From the NCBI GenBank assembly GCA_963678575.2, contig CAXXHV010000002.1:682001-746000 (forward strand): 64,000 bases of DNA. The letters run 5' to 3'. This document shows positions 9,333 through 19,233 of this stretch, piece after piece. A program made the position numbers and the translations under genes. The notes under the pieces were generated by a model. The model ran no database searches. It was not told the DNA's origin and worked only from the letters and a program-made list of their open reading frames with translations. The DNA is from Pleomorphochaeta sp963678575. GTDB lineage: Bacteria; Spirochaetota; Spirochaetia; Sphaerochaetales; Sphaerochaetaceae. Position 1 is the stretch's first letter. Every line of letters starts with the position of its first letter.

Positions 9333-10298
9333 TTATACCCAACTCTTCCGTTTAAAGAGTATTATTTGGATAATTGCAACAAAAACTAATATTATACATA
9401 CTAATATAAAAGCATAAGGGTTATTAGCTCCAGGTATACCCACTACATTTATTCCAAGTAAGCCTGTAATTAAGCCTAAGGGAAGAAAAATTGCAGTTAC
9501 AATAGAAAGTAAATACATTGTTCTATTCATTTTACTTGATAATTGACTCTCTAATTCATCTTGAACTACAGAGGCTCTTTCTTTAGAAGAATCTAAATCT
9601 TCAACATATCTCATTAATATATCGGATGTTTCTCTTAGATTTGCTAAATCTGTGAGATTTAGAAGACTGGTAGTGTCTTTTTGTAATCTATTAAAAACTT
9701 CAAGCTGAGGGAAAAGATATCGTCTTAGTCTTATGATTTGTCTTCGTAAATCACTAATAGTAGATCTAACGGGCGTATCTGTTTTTTCGAAAATAGAGTC
9801 TTCTAATTCATCAACTTGTTCGGAAATGTTATTTATTGATTGAGCCATTCTTAGAGTAAGTTTTCGTGTGATTTGAGATATAAATTCTCCTTCTGTTTTT
9901 GGACCTTTACCATTTAAAATAGAATTTTTTAAATCTTCAATTGCCATTATTTTTCTTTTCCAAATTGAAATAATTCTATTTGGTTCAATCCATAATCTTA
10001 GAGATACCATATCATCTGGATTAGCTCCTGGATTTAAATTTATTCCTCTAAGTATAATTAAGTACCCATTATCATGGACATAGGTCCTGGGTCTTGTATC
10101 CTCAGCAAGAAGAGCATCAATTACAAAAGAATCTATATCACTTTCAGTTTTTAACCAATTATGATTGTCAATAATATTATAATTAAGATTTATCCATAAA
10201 ATACCATCATTTTTACTTATTCTATTTAGATCATTCCACTCAATTTCTTTAGAATTTCCATCTTCTCTTATTAATATAGTTGTAATATCTTTTTCCAT
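9333..10298 (-). CDS. CorA/ZntB-family divalent cation transporter
   Basis: A 321-residue protein with a long soluble alpha/beta plus helical funnel domain and two C-terminal membrane helices, the CorA superfamily plan. The signature loop after the first helix reads GLLGINVVGIPG: GIN replaces the GMN of CorA. GIN followed by GIPG is typical of the ZntB-like branch, so zinc transport is as likely as magnesium or cobalt. It has a strong Shine-Dalgarno (AAGGAG) and appears monocistronic, tail-to-head with the Pel operon about 100 bp downstream. Confidence 0.85.
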   Translation of the reverse strand: MEKDITTILIREDGNSKEIEWNDLNRISKNDGILWINLNYNIIDNHNWLKTESDIDSFVIDALLAEDTRPRTYVHDNGYLIILRGINLNPGANPDDMVSLRLWIEPNRIISIWKRKIMAIEDLKNSILNGKGPKTEGEFISQITRKLTLRMAQSINNISEQVDELEDSIFEKTDTPVRSTISDLRRQIIRLRRYLFPQLEVFNRLQKDTTSLLNLTDLANLRETSDILMRYVEDLDSSKERASVVQDELESQLSSKMNRTMYLLSIVTAIFLPLGLITGLLGINVVGIPGANNPYAFILVCIILVFVAIIQIILFKRKSWV

Positions 10299-10400
10299 TA
10301 TATAAATACTCCTTATTTTAAAAATGTTAGTATCATAGTTATATGATGTAATGATATAAAAGATAATGCAAGGAAAAGATTTTAAACAAAAGAATAAAAA

Positions 10401-10437
10401 AACTGCTTACTTGAAATTAACTTTTCAAATAAGCAGT
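10401..10437 (-). terminator. Intrinsic terminator of ssrA
   Basis: On the minus strand AACTGCTTATTTGAAAA pairs with the near-complementary half 10401-10415 around a short AT loop, and a T-rich run (TTTTTTTATTC) follows. It lies 10 nt beyond the mature 3' end of tmRNA, so it is the obvious transcription terminator for that gene. Confidence 0.85.
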
Positions 10438-10446
10438 TCTATGTAG

Positions 10447-10816
10447 TGGAGGTGGGGGGATTCGAACCCCCGTCCTAACGTGCCACCCACTGACGTCTAC
10501 AGGCTTAGTTAATGATTAATTGTCGATAAAATACTGTTCATTAACAAACTTTATTTTATCCAAGCTAATTAAAAATTTCCTTTTATATCATTAGCAAGTA
10601 TAAAAGTGAGCCCTTATTGTTACAAGCATTCTAAAGTTAAGAGCGGCGCTCTAAAAGCCTGTACGCAAGCTACAACTAAGCAGCGAAAGCGTATTCTGCA
10701 GTTTCGAAGTATTCTTCGTCTTTTTTAGCAGTTAATTGTTTTTGCTAGTTTTGGGAGTTGGCGCTCCGCCTGCAGCCACTGGCCTGATCTACGCCAGTCG
10801 AAACCGGTACACCCCC
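10447..10816 (-). ncRNA. ssrA: Transfer-messenger RNA (tmRNA)
   Basis: The 5' end GGGGGTG (10816-10810) pairs with CACCTCC (10454-10448), with one G-U pair, to make the acceptor stem. Next come the conserved GGTTTCGACTGG and, at the 3' end, a tRNA-like T-arm with GGTTCGAATCC. The discriminator is A (10447), followed by CTA rather than CCA, so the CCA must be added after transcription. The reading frame resumes at GCT (10729-10727), preceded by TTAACT with the conserved A at -4, and encodes the tag AKKDEEYFETAEYAFAA before a TAG at 10678-10676. The tag ends in the expected hydrophobic AFAA degron. Its partner smpB is at 57.1 kb. Confidence 0.95.
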
Positions 10817-11248
10817 TTAGTTTTATCTAAAGGGTATATATAAAAGATATTAATAAAAGATAAAATAATCAATATATATATCCAATTTTACTAATAAATA
10901 TATCTTAATTTAATTGAAGACTAGTAAATATAATTTAAATTGAGATTTTGTAAATTAACAAAAATTTAAGTAAATTTTCTTTTTATTTATAATTTATTCG
11001 ATATTTAATAAATAATTATACATTTATTACATATGAAAGTTTAAAATTTTTAATTTATGTTATAAATTTGTCCAAAAAATAAATTACATTAATTTGTTAT
11101 ATTAAAACAAATTAACTATTATTTAAATAATAATTTGTTAAAAAATAGTTAATTTTTTAGGTTTCTAGTTAAAAAATAAGAAATTGATTTATTTTATCAT
11201 ATTAACATAAAATTTCAATAAATTTATATTACTTAAGAGGAGAGATAT
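10817..11248. other. Gene-free AT-rich intergenic region
   Basis: About 430 bp between ssrA and the first sugar ABC operon, transcribed divergently. I see no coding frame. It must hold the ssrA promoter (minus) and the ABC operon promoter (plus), but base composition makes the boxes ambiguous. The one clear element is the inverted repeat listed separately at 11109-11155. Confidence 0.6.
11109..11155 (+). repeat. 12-bp perfect inverted repeat upstream of sugar ABC operon
   Basis: AAATTAACTATT (11109-11120) and AATAGTTAATTT (11144-11155) are perfect complements around a 23-nt loop, with three more T after the right arm. It may be an operator for the AraC regulator encoded downstream or an upstream transcription stop. 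Confidence 0.4.
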
Positions 11249-12508
11249 ATGAAAAAATTATTAACTTTATTAATTGTTGCAGTTTTATTAACATCAAATT
11301 TCATTTTTGCTAATGGTGCTAGTGAAACAACAACTTCTAAAAACGTAAAGAAAACTGAAATGTTATTATGGTTACCTCCATTTGCTTCAAGCAGTGATGC
11401 TCTTGATGAACAATTTTGGAGTGAAACTTTAAAACCTTGGGCTGATGAGAATAATGTTGATTTATCAATTGAAATTACACCTTGGGGTGGCTATGAAGAA
11501 AAATATTTAACAGGATTTGCATCTGGAGAAGGTCCTGATGTTGGATATATGTACATGCAAATGTTCTATGACTATATTCAAATGGGTGCTCTTGAAGATC
11601 TTGATAAATATTTCACACAAGCAGAAAAAGATGAATACTATTACTATGATCAAGGTAGCATGATGGGCGGACAATATTGTTTACCATTTATCGTTGGTAA
11701 TGCTCGTGTTTTATATGCAAACCAAGATATCTTAGATCAAGCTGGAGTAACTAAACTTCCAGAAACTTGGGATGAATTTATTGATGCTTGTTTAAAGATT
11801 AAGGAAAATGTTCCTGGTGTAATGCCCTTCGCTCAATCTTGGGCTGATCCATCAATTGGTTTATTAGATGACAACTTTTTCCCATATTTCTGGCAAGCTG
11901 GTGGACAAATTTATAATGATGAAGGTTCTCAATTAGCTTTAACTGATACTGATGCTGCATATGTTGCTGCAAATTTCCTTCATGATTTAAGATTCAAATA
12001 TGATATTATTGATGAAGCACAATTAGGTCTAACTAACGCAACTAATGACTTTAAACAAGGAAATGTTGGGTTTGTATGTTTAGGTGCTAACAAAGCAAAA
12101 GGATTTACTGAAGCTGGAATTAATTTGTCTTTCATTCCTTCTTTGAAAAAAGATACAAAAGGTATTTGGGTTGCATCAGATTCATTAATCATGAATAGTG
12201 CTTCTGAAAATAAAGAATTAGCTGCATCATTAATGAAATATATTACTTCTGCAGATACTATGACTAAATTCCACACTGAAATATCTCCATTTACTCCAAT
12301 TACTAAATCAGAGCAATATAATGATAATCCAATATTTAAAGATATGTATGAAAATGATACTCCTTATTTCCATACTCTACCTGTAGCAAAAGCTTCAGCA
12401 ACAATCTTTGATAATTTATGTAAAAATTTACAGCTTATGATGATGGGAGAAATTTCACCTGAAGATGCAATTGATAGAACTGTTGAATATTCAAAAAATG
12501 TTCTTTAA
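11249..12508 (+). CDS. Carbohydrate ABC transporter substrate-binding protein
   Basis: A 419-residue family 1 extracellular solute-binding protein. The signal peptide ends at FANGASE (about 21-27), a spirochaete-like export signal. The mature part has the two-lobed type with early LLWLPPFASSSDALDEQFW and a FASGEGPDVGYMY loop (91-103), typical of oligosaccharide binders in the MalE/UgpB group. Shine-Dalgarno AGAGGAG precedes the ATG. It heads an operon with two permeases and a GH123-like enzyme. No ATPase gene is present, so a shared MsmK/UgpC-type ATPase elsewhere is expected. Amino-sugar oligosaccharide as ligand is inferred from the GH123 gene. Confidence 0.9.
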   Translation: MKKLLTLLIVAVLLTSNFIFANGASETTTSKNVKKTEMLLWLPPFASSSDALDEQFWSETLKPWADENNVDLSIEITPWGGYEEKYLTGFASGEGPDVGYMYMQMFYDYIQMGALEDLDKYFTQAEKDEYYYYDQGSMMGGQYCLPFIVGNARVLYANQDILDQAGVTKLPETWDEFIDACLKIKENVPGVMPFAQSWADPSIGLLDDNFFPYFWQAGGQIYNDEGSQLALTDTDAAYVAANFLHDLRFKYDIIDEAQLGLTNATNDFKQGNVGFVCLGANKAKGFTEAGINLSFIPSLKKDTKGIWVASDSLIMNSASENKELAASLMKYITSADTMTKFHTEISPFTPITKSEQYNDNPIFKDMYENDTPYFHTLPVAKASATIFDNLCKNLQLMMMGEISPEDAIDRTVEYSKNVL

Positions 12509-12527
12509 TTAAAATATTTTAAAAATT

Positions 12528-12547
12528 AGGGAAGGTTTTCCTTCCCT
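12528..12547 (+). promoter_or_regulatory. UUUU-loop hairpin between binding protein and permease genes
   Basis: AGGGAAGG, loop TTTT, CCTTCCCT: a perfect 8-bp stem 19 nt after the binding-protein stop. It is followed by only a mixed T-rich stretch, so partial termination or 3' mRNA stabilisation, giving more binding protein than permease, is the likely role. Confidence 0.65.
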
Positions 12548-12569
12548 ATTTATCTTTTTGAGGTGAAAA

Positions 12570-13442
12570 ATGAAGAATAAAAAAGAAATTATAATGGGTT
12601 ATTTGTATATATTGCCAAGTTTTATATTAATAAGTGTGTTTGCAATAATACCAATATTTATGAATATTTATTATAGTTTTACTAAGTTTAATGTAATTCA
12701 AAGTGCTCAATGGGTGGGGCTTACGAATTATATGAGAATGTTGAAAGACCCATATATTGTTGCTTCCTTAAAAAACACTTTTATTTTTACAATAGTCACA
12801 GTACCTGCACAAACTATTTTTTCTTTAATTATTGCAGCAGTTCTAGCTGATAGATTTAGAAATAAAGTTGGGGAAGTAATTAAGAGTGCAATGTTTATAC
12901 CAGTAATTGCTTCGGCTGTTTTAGTTGGAACTCTGTGGTCAATTTTTTTAGAACCTTATGGTTTGTTGAATTCAATTTTGAATTTTGTACATATCCCTTC
13001 TGTAAACTGGTTGGGAGGTAAAACTTCTTCTCTTCTAGCTGTTTGTATGGCAACTGTATGGAAGAATGTAGGGTATTTTTTAGTAATTTATTATGCTGGA
13101 ATAATGGATATTCCTAAAGAATTATATGAAGCTGCTCGTGTTGATGGCGCTTCAAAATTTCAACAATTTAAGTTTATTACTGTTCCAAGTTTAGCCTCAG
13201 TTACTTATTTAATAGTGACTTTAGGCACAATCTGGTCGTTCCAGGTTTTTGATATGGTCTTTACAATGACTAATGGTGGACCCGGAATGTCTACTGTTAC
13301 ACTTGTGCTTACAATATATAATGCTGCATTTAAGAGTTTTAATATGGGATATGCTGCTTCTATTGCAATTGTAATGTTTGTTCTTGTGATCTTAATACAA
13401 GCCTTGCAAAGAAAGTTCTTGAGTGATAGAGGAGAGAGTTAA
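12570..13442 (+). CDS. Sugar ABC transporter permease (MalF/UgpA type)
   Basis: A 290-residue membrane protein with six hydrophobic segments. The EAA loop for ATPase docking reads EAARVDGASKFQQFKFITVP (about 187-206), and the FDMVFTMTNGGP block (about 226-237) is characteristic of MalF/UgpA-type permeases. It pairs with the next gene, 2 nt away. AGGTG precedes the ATG. Substrate as for the binding protein upstream. Confidence 0.93.
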   Translation: MKNKKEIIMGYLYILPSFILISVFAIIPIFMNIYYSFTKFNVIQSAQWVGLTNYMRMLKDPYIVASLKNTFIFTIVTVPAQTIFSLIIAAVLADRFRNKVGEVIKSAMFIPVIASAVLVGTLWSIFLEPYGLLNSILNFVHIPSVNWLGGKTSSLLAVCMATVWKNVGYFLVIYYAGIMDIPKELYEAARVDGASKFQQFKFITVPSLASVTYLIVTLGTIWSFQVFDMVFTMTNGGPGMSTVTLVLTIYNAAFKSFNMGYAASIAIVMFVLVILIQALQRKFLSDRGES

Positions 13443-13444
13443 TA

Positions 13445-14266
13445 ATGAAAAATCAAAGAGATAAAAATATTATTTATTATATACTTTTAATTGTTTTATT
13501 AATTAATGCAATAGTAGCTGTATTCCCTTTTTTTTATATGGCTTTAATGTCTTTGACACAAAAAGACATGTTAGATTTAGATTTTTCAAATGTAACTTTT
13601 AGTTTAAAAAATTACTATAAAGTAATTGATGGCTTTAATTTATTGGTTAATTTGCGAAACTCTATAATAGTAACAGTTTCTGCTTGCTTGTTAAATGCAA
13701 TTATTTGTTCAATGGCAGCTTATGCTTTTGCAAAAAAACATTTTCCCTTAAGAGATAAAATATTTGCAATATATTTAGCTACACTTATGATTCCAGGACA
13801 AGTAACTATGATTCCAGTTTTTGTAATAATAAAGAATCTAGGGTTAATGAACACTTATCCAGCTTTAATTTTACCAATAATTAATGCATTTGGAGTATTT
13901 TTGATTAGACAGTTTATGATTAGTGTTCCTGATGATTTGTTAGATGCTGCAAGAATAGATGGATGTGGAGAAAATAGAATATTTATTTCAATTGTAATCC
14001 CATTAGTTAAACCTGTATTAGTGTCTCTTACTATCTTTACATTTATAACAAGTTGGAATGATTTCTTATGGCCATTAATTATAGCTTCAAAACCAGCTAT
14101 GAAAACATTGACTTTAGCAATTGCTGCTTTAAAGGGTTCTTATTCAACAAATTATGGATTAGTAATGGCAGGAGCAACTTTTGCTTTCCTTCCACCATTT
14201 ATTTTATACATATTCTTACAAAAGCAATTTGTAGAAGGTATCGCATTAAGTGGTACTAAAGGGTAA
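13445..14266 (+). CDS. Sugar ABC transporter permease (MalG/UgpE type)
   Basis: A 273-residue permease with six membrane segments. The EAA loop LLDAARIDGCGENRIFISIVIP (about 163-184) and the C-terminal QKQFVEGIALSGTKG motif are those of MalG/UgpE-type permeases. It begins 2 nt after its partner permease gene and is followed almost directly by the GH123-like gene, whose Shine-Dalgarno sits in its last codons. Confidence 0.93.
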   Translation: MKNQRDKNIIYYILLIVLLINAIVAVFPFFYMALMSLTQKDMLDLDFSNVTFSLKNYYKVIDGFNLLVNLRNSIIVTVSACLLNAIICSMAAYAFAKKHFPLRDKIFAIYLATLMIPGQVTMIPVFVIIKNLGLMNTYPALILPIINAFGVFLIRQFMISVPDDLLDAARIDGCGENRIFISIVIPLVKPVLVSLTIFTFITSWNDFLWPLIIASKPAMKTLTLAIAALKGSYSTNYGLVMAGATFAFLPPFILYIFLQKQFVEGIALSGTKG

Positions 14267-14270
14267 ATGT

Positions 14271-15950
14271 ATGGCAAATTATGAATTTTATATCGCTTCT
14301 TCATTAGAAAAAGTTTTCCCAACAACTAGAGTAAAAGAAGAAAAAAGAAGAACTTTTAATCTTCTTCAAAATGATCAAATAAATTTTCAAATAGTTTATT
14401 ACCTTGATGATTGTGATAAACAAGTTAGAAATAGACATTTTAGAGTAAATATAATATCAAAATTAGACTCTCAGATAAATGAAGTTAAATTGATAAAGTG
14501 TGAATATTTAGCTACTGAAAATAGGGATAGAGATTATATTTCAACTAATCCAGGTGTATATCCTGATTTGTTAGTATCTAGTAATGGGATTATAAAACCA
14601 TTAGCTAATCAATATAGATCTTTATTTGTATCAATTTTTTCAAAGGAAAAGATTGATACAAATAAAGTAAAAATACAAATCGAAGAAGTTTTATTTGAAG
14701 ATAATACAGGGAAAAAAATATTTACAAATAAAATCTTCTTTGAAGAAGAACTAACTATAAATATAATTAACAAGAATTTAATTAAGCTTCCAATAATTCA
14801 CACTCAATGGTTTCACTGTGATAGTATTGCTAATTATCATAACGAGATTCCTTTTAGTGATAATTATTGGGCCTTACTTGAGAAATACATATTTTATGCA
14901 AGAAATAAATGTGATATAAATATGCTCTTAACTCCTGTTTTTACCCCGCCATTAGATACTGATGTAAATGGAGAGAGAAAAACTATTCAATTAGTTGATA
15001 TTACTTATGATAATAATAAGTATAGTTTTGATTTCTCAAAATTAGAAAAATGGTGCAAAATTTGTAAAACAAGCGGTATAGAGTATATCGAAGTAGCTCA
15101 TTTGTTTACACAATGGGGTGCTAAATATACTCCTAAAATTGTTGTTTTAGAAAAAAACGAAACAGGTGAATTTAAAAAAGTAAATAAATTTGGTTGGCAT
15201 GTTGAAGCAACTTCATTAGAGTATAGAAAATTTTTAGAAGCATTTATTCCTGCTCTTATTAAAGCTTTTTCTCTTTTTGGATATGAAAAAGATACTCTTT
15301 ATTTTCATATTTCTGATGAGCCTAATATTTCATGTATTGAAGATTATAAGAGAGCAAAAGAACAAGTACAAGATTTATTAGTTGATTGTAATTTAATTGA
15401 TGCCTTAAGTGATTATCCTTTTTATGAAAAAGGCTTAGTACAAATACCTATTCCTTCAAATGATCACATAGAACCTTTTGTAGATAATGTTGAACAATTG
15501 TGGACATACTATTGTATTGCTCAAGGAAATTTAGTTCCAAATCGGTTTGTTGGATTACCTTCATATAGAAATAGAGTAATGGGAATTTTGTTATATTTAT
15601 ACAATATAAAAGGATTTTTACATTGGGGATTTAATTATTGGGAAAGTGAAAATTCTAGAGAAAGCATTAATCCTTTTATCAGTTGTGATGGGAATTGTGC
15701 ATTTCCTGCAGGAGATCCATTCTTAATTTATCCTGGACCCTTATCTTCAATTAGAAATGAAATTCAGCTTGAAGCCTTTAATGATTTGAAATTATTATAT
15801 ATTTTAGAAGAAAAAATAGGCAGAGATAAAGTTGTAGATTTGATAAAAGAGGGAGAAAGTTGTAGTTTTACATTTAAAGACTATCCAAGAAATAATGAAT
15901 ATTACTTAAAATTAAAAGGAAAAATATTGAATATGATAAGTTTATTATGA
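14271..15950 (+). CDS. GH123-like N-acetylhexosaminidase (DUF4091 C-terminus)
   Basis: About 559 residues, no signal peptide, so it acts in the cytosol on imported sugar. It has an N-terminal beta-sandwich (1-170), a TIM-barrel region and a C-terminal DUF4091 segment. The catalytic Asp-Glu pair of GH123 (substrate-assisted beta-N-acetylgalactosaminidases) is visible as HISDEP, D349-E350. WGFNYW near the end matches DUF4091. I choose ATG 14271 because AAAGGG lies 7 nt upstream; an earlier in-frame GTG at 14250 overlaps the permease and has no such signal. It follows the ABC permeases directly and suggests a GalNAc-containing substrate. Confidence 0.75.
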   Translation: MANYEFYIASSLEKVFPTTRVKEEKRRTFNLLQNDQINFQIVYYLDDCDKQVRNRHFRVNIISKLDSQINEVKLIKCEYLATENRDRDYISTNPGVYPDLLVSSNGIIKPLANQYRSLFVSIFSKEKIDTNKVKIQIEEVLFEDNTGKKIFTNKIFFEEELTINIINKNLIKLPIIHTQWFHCDSIANYHNEIPFSDNYWALLEKYIFYARNKCDINMLLTPVFTPPLDTDVNGERKTIQLVDITYDNNKYSFDFSKLEKWCKICKTSGIEYIEVAHLFTQWGAKYTPKIVVLEKNETGEFKKVNKFGWHVEATSLEYRKFLEAFIPALIKAFSLFGYEKDTLYFHISDEPNISCIEDYKRAKEQVQDLLVDCNLIDALSDYPFYEKGLVQIPIPSNDHIEPFVDNVEQLWTYYCIAQGNLVPNRFVGLPSYRNRVMGILLYLYNIKGFLHWGFNYWESENSRESINPFISCDGNCAFPAGDPFLIYPGPLSSIRNEIQLEAFNDLKLLYILEEKIGRDKVVDLIKEGESCSFTFKDYPRNNEYYLKLKGKILNMISLL

Positions 15951-15993
15951 TTATTGAATATTATAATTAAAATGTTATATATTTAATGATAAT

Positions 15994-18075
15994 ATGAAAA
16001 GAATAAAAAAGCATTTAGGTTTGAGTATATCTAGATATAATACTTTTAAAGCTATGATTAGTGTAAGCGTCATGGTTTTCCTTATTTGCGCAATTTTAGG
16101 AATTGTTTTTTTTACTAAGATATCAAAAGAATTGAAAGCTAATTTCAAAGACTTGAATGAATATATTGTATCAATAGTCGAAAACCAATTTCAGAATTCT
16201 TTGAATTATTCAACAAGTTTAATATTAGATCCTGTAAATCAAAAAGTAATTAGTGATAATTATCTCTACGATGATTTGTATGATTTTTCAATTAGAATAA
16301 ATTCATTTACGAAAACAAACCCCATTGTTGATACTATTTTTATTTATTATCCAGAATTGGATTTAGTAATATGTAACAATGGGGTTTTTAATTTAAAAGA
16401 ATATTTTTTAATTGAATATGGATATAATGTGAGAGATTCATTTGATAAATGGAAATCTGATATTGTAAATATAAATCCTGGATTTAGCTATGATTCTAAT
16501 CAAGATGACATCATTACATATACTAGATTATCAGATTCAAAAGATAAACAAAATAATCCTAATTTCAGAGAGATCATTGTTTTTAAATTTAATTTAAAAG
16601 GGTTAACACTTGAAGATAGTAAATCTTTTGTTGATGAATTAGGCTTTTATATAGATGGAAAATTGTTTTTAATAAAAGATAATAATACTAACCATATTAA
16701 TTCATATTTAAATAATAATTCAGATTTATTAATGATTAATAGAGAAATAAATTATAAAGACTATTTTATTTATATGAATCCTTTTCCATTTAGTAATATG
16801 TATATGATTTCAAGTATGGATGTTACAACTTATAAAAAAAGCATGATGTTTTTTATTATCGCTTCTATTGTAACTTTATTTATAAGCTTTATAGTCTCTA
16901 TATTGTATTCATTAAAAGAAAGTAAAAAAATATTTAAACCATTTAAAGATTTAGCTTACAAATTATCTCCCAATAAATATTCAAAAGATTCTTTACAAAT
17001 TATAAATGAAAAAATTGATTCATTATTAGAAGAGGAAGATTATAAGGAAGAGAGAATAAAGACTCTTTATTATAATCTCCAATGTCTTTTTTTAAAAAAT
17101 TTATTGAAAGAAAACCTAAGTGAAAAATATTGTAATAAGCTGATGAATAAAAATGAAATTGTCTTTCCTTATTCATGTTTTTATGTATTTGTTTGTGATG
17201 ATAAAAAAGTTAATGAGCTTCTTTATGTTATCAAAGATGAATTATTTATTGATATAAATTGTCAAGTATATCTTTCTTCCCAAGATAATTATTTAATAGG
17301 GTTTATTAATATTGAAGAAGAGAAAAATAATCAAATAAAAATAATTGAATTTGTTAGTGATGTTTTAAGAGCTAATGATTTTGACATAAATCAAATTTCA
17401 TTTAAATTGAGTGATATCTGTTTATCTTTATCAACTCTATACTTTGGATATTTACAATGTAATTATTTACTTAAGCAATCTAAAGGCGTTGAGTTTTATG
17501 AAGATTTAACAAAATCTATTATCCAAGATTTAAAAGATTCTTTTGAATCAAATAACCTTAAATTATATCACAAATGTATTGAGAAAGTCTTTTCAAATAA
17601 CCATTATTTACCATCATATCTGTTAGTTAATTTAATTACCGAAATAAAACAGTACAGTGATGAGCTTGATATTGATGTAAATAAAAATTTTGATATTAGT
17701 AAAGAAGTCTTTTTTAACATAGAAACAATTAAAAGAGATAATGGTAGTTCTAAAACCGTGTTAGTTGATAAGGTTAATAATATTATTGATTCTTCATTTA
17801 AAGATGAAAATCTAGGGTTATATTATATTAGTGATATTTTACAAGTTAGCAATACTTATATTTCAACAATATATAAAGAATATTGTGGAATCGGTATTGT
17901 TCAAAAAATTAATCAAAAACGCATTGAGTATGCAAAACAATTATTATTAACTTCTGATATGAGTGTAAAAGAAGTAGCTTTAGCTTCAGGTTTTTCAAGT
18001 GATATTTCTTTTATTAGAGTTTTTAAGAAGCTTGAAGATCTAACTCCTGGAAAACTTAGAAAGAGAAATCAATAA
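15994..18075 (+). CDS. Membrane AraC-family sensor-regulator
   Basis: A 693-residue protein. Membrane helix 1 (about 24-46), an extracytoplasmic sensor region (47-283) rather like Cache domains, membrane helix 2 (284-306), a cytosolic linker, and a C-terminal AraC-type double helix-turn-helix (about 592-690) with IQKINQKRIEYAKQLLLTSDMSVKEVAL split across the two helices. This one-component layout is common next to sugar ABC operons. It probably senses the glycan outside and switches the adjacent operon. No Shine-Dalgarno is seen; a TTGAAT-N18-TATATT promoter 10 nt upstream is possible. Confidence 0.87.
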   Translation: MKRIKKHLGLSISRYNTFKAMISVSVMVFLICAILGIVFFTKISKELKANFKDLNEYIVSIVENQFQNSLNYSTSLILDPVNQKVISDNYLYDDLYDFSIRINSFTKTNPIVDTIFIYYPELDLVICNNGVFNLKEYFLIEYGYNVRDSFDKWKSDIVNINPGFSYDSNQDDIITYTRLSDSKDKQNNPNFREIIVFKFNLKGLTLEDSKSFVDELGFYIDGKLFLIKDNNTNHINSYLNNNSDLLMINREINYKDYFIYMNPFPFSNMYMISSMDVTTYKKSMMFFIIASIVTLFISFIVSILYSLKESKKIFKPFKDLAYKLSPNKYSKDSLQIINEKIDSLLEEEDYKEERIKTLYYNLQCLFLKNLLKENLSEKYCNKLMNKNEIVFPYSCFYVFVCDDKKVNELLYVIKDELFIDINCQVYLSSQDNYLIGFINIEEEKNNQIKIIEFVSDVLRANDFDINQISFKLSDICLSLSTLYFGYLQCNYLLKQSKGVEFYEDLTKSIIQDLKDSFESNNLKLYHKCIEKVFSNNHYLPSYLLVNLITEIKQYSDELDIDVNKNFDISKEVFFNIETIKRDNGSSKTVLVDKVNNIIDSSFKDENLGLYYISDILQVSNTYISTIYKEYCGIGIVQKINQKRIEYAKQLLLTSDMSVKEVALASGFSSDISFIRVFKKLEDLTPGKLRKRNQ

Positions 18076-18257
18076 ATAATATTATTGTTCTTTTTTAAAA
18101 TTGCATAATTCCTTCTATATTAAAAATATCAAATAAAAAATCTAACAGTATTTATTATCAATAATTAAAACAATTAAAAATGTAACATCTATTACTTTAT
18201 TAAAATAATATGATATGCTACATAAAATTTTTATATCTAATTAAAAAGGATATTTTT

Positions 18258-19217
18258 ATGAATATAGCAATTGACGTTGTTTTAACAATGATTATTTTAA
18301 TAAGTATAGGTTTTTTTATTTATGATAAACCCTGGGCTGGTGATAAAGCTATTACCCTCATTAGTAAATTATTAATTAATATAAGTTTACCTTGTATGCT
18401 TCTTTATAATATGGTTAATTCAGTAACGCATGATCAATTAATATCATTTGGAGCTTTACTCCCATTAACTATTTTATTATTAGTTGTTTTATATTATTTT
18501 TCATTTATTGTCGCAAAAGTTTTTAAAGTAAAGAAAGGACGTCAATGGACTTTTGCTATGATGGGGAGTGTCTCTAATTCTATTTTTTTAGGATTACCGG
18601 TATGTACTATGATTTTTGGAATGGAAAGTGTTCCTTTAGTAATGCTTGGGTTTATAGCAGGAAGTATGGTATCTCTTTCAATTGGCATATATGGAATTAT
18701 TCAAGATGCTTCTTATTTAGGTGTGAATAATTCTCACTTAAATGCATTGACTCAATTAAAAAATATGTTTCTTAACCCTATAATGATAGCATTGTTAGTA
18801 GGGTTATTATTTAATTTATTAAACATTAAATACTTCCCGAGCTTAAATATAGCTTTAGGTTATGTTTCTAATATGACGACGCCACTTTCATTGATATTTA
18901 TTGGTATGTATATAAAAACAATGAAACTTAAAGAATTTGTACCTGATAAAGATACAGTAGTTGTTTTATTTATAAGATTTATTATCGCTCCATTATTTGC
19001 ATATGGTTTTTATATTGGTTTTGTGAAATTAGGCTTGTATATAGATCAATATGCTATTAATGTTTTAGTAGTACAAATTGCTTGTTGTGTTTTAACAATG
19101 ACATCTATTTTTGCAATTGAATATAAAGCGGATGGAAAATTTGCAACTAAAACTGTTGCATTAAGCAATATTGTATTTCTGTTTTTCCTTCCAATTTATA
19201 TAATATTATTAGCTTAA
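18258..19217 (+). CDS. AEC (auxin efflux carrier) family transporter
   Basis: About 319 residues with ten hydrophobic segments. Signs of the AEC family are the paired half-repeats with LISLPCMLLYNMV-like (ISLPCMLLYNMVNS) and SNSIFLGLPV in the first half, and TTPLSLIFIGMYI in the second. Bacterial members export or import small carboxylates. An in-frame ATG at 18210 exists, but ATG 18258 is preceded by AAAAAGGA at 7 nt and is preferred. It is separated from the AraC gene by about 180 bp in which I see only AT-rich spacer, and it runs into the flavodoxin-like gene. Confidence 0.85.
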   Translation: MNIAIDVVLTMIILISIGFFIYDKPWAGDKAITLISKLLINISLPCMLLYNMVNSVTHDQLISFGALLPLTILLLVVLYYFSFIVAKVFKVKKGRQWTFAMMGSVSNSIFLGLPVCTMIFGMESVPLVMLGFIAGSMVSLSIGIYGIIQDASYLGVNNSHLNALTQLKNMFLNPIMIALLVGLLFNLLNIKYFPSLNIALGYVSNMTTPLSLIFIGMYIKTMKLKEFVPDKDTVVVLFIRFIIAPLFAYGFYIGFVKLGLYIDQYAINVLVVQIACCVLTMTSIFAIEYKADGKFATKTVALSNIVFLFFLPIYIILLA

Positions 19218-19233
19218 CTTAAGAGGTATATTA

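Noticed and set aside
10447..10475. A tRNA 3' half (GGTTCGAATCC T-arm)
   Set aside because: It belongs to the tRNA-like end of tmRNA; no anticodon arm precedes it, while the tmRNA 5' end pairs with it 370 nt away.
14250..14270. GTG start for the GH123-like gene at 14250
   Set aside because: It lies inside the permease gene without a ribosome site, whereas ATG 14271 has AAAGGG at good distance.
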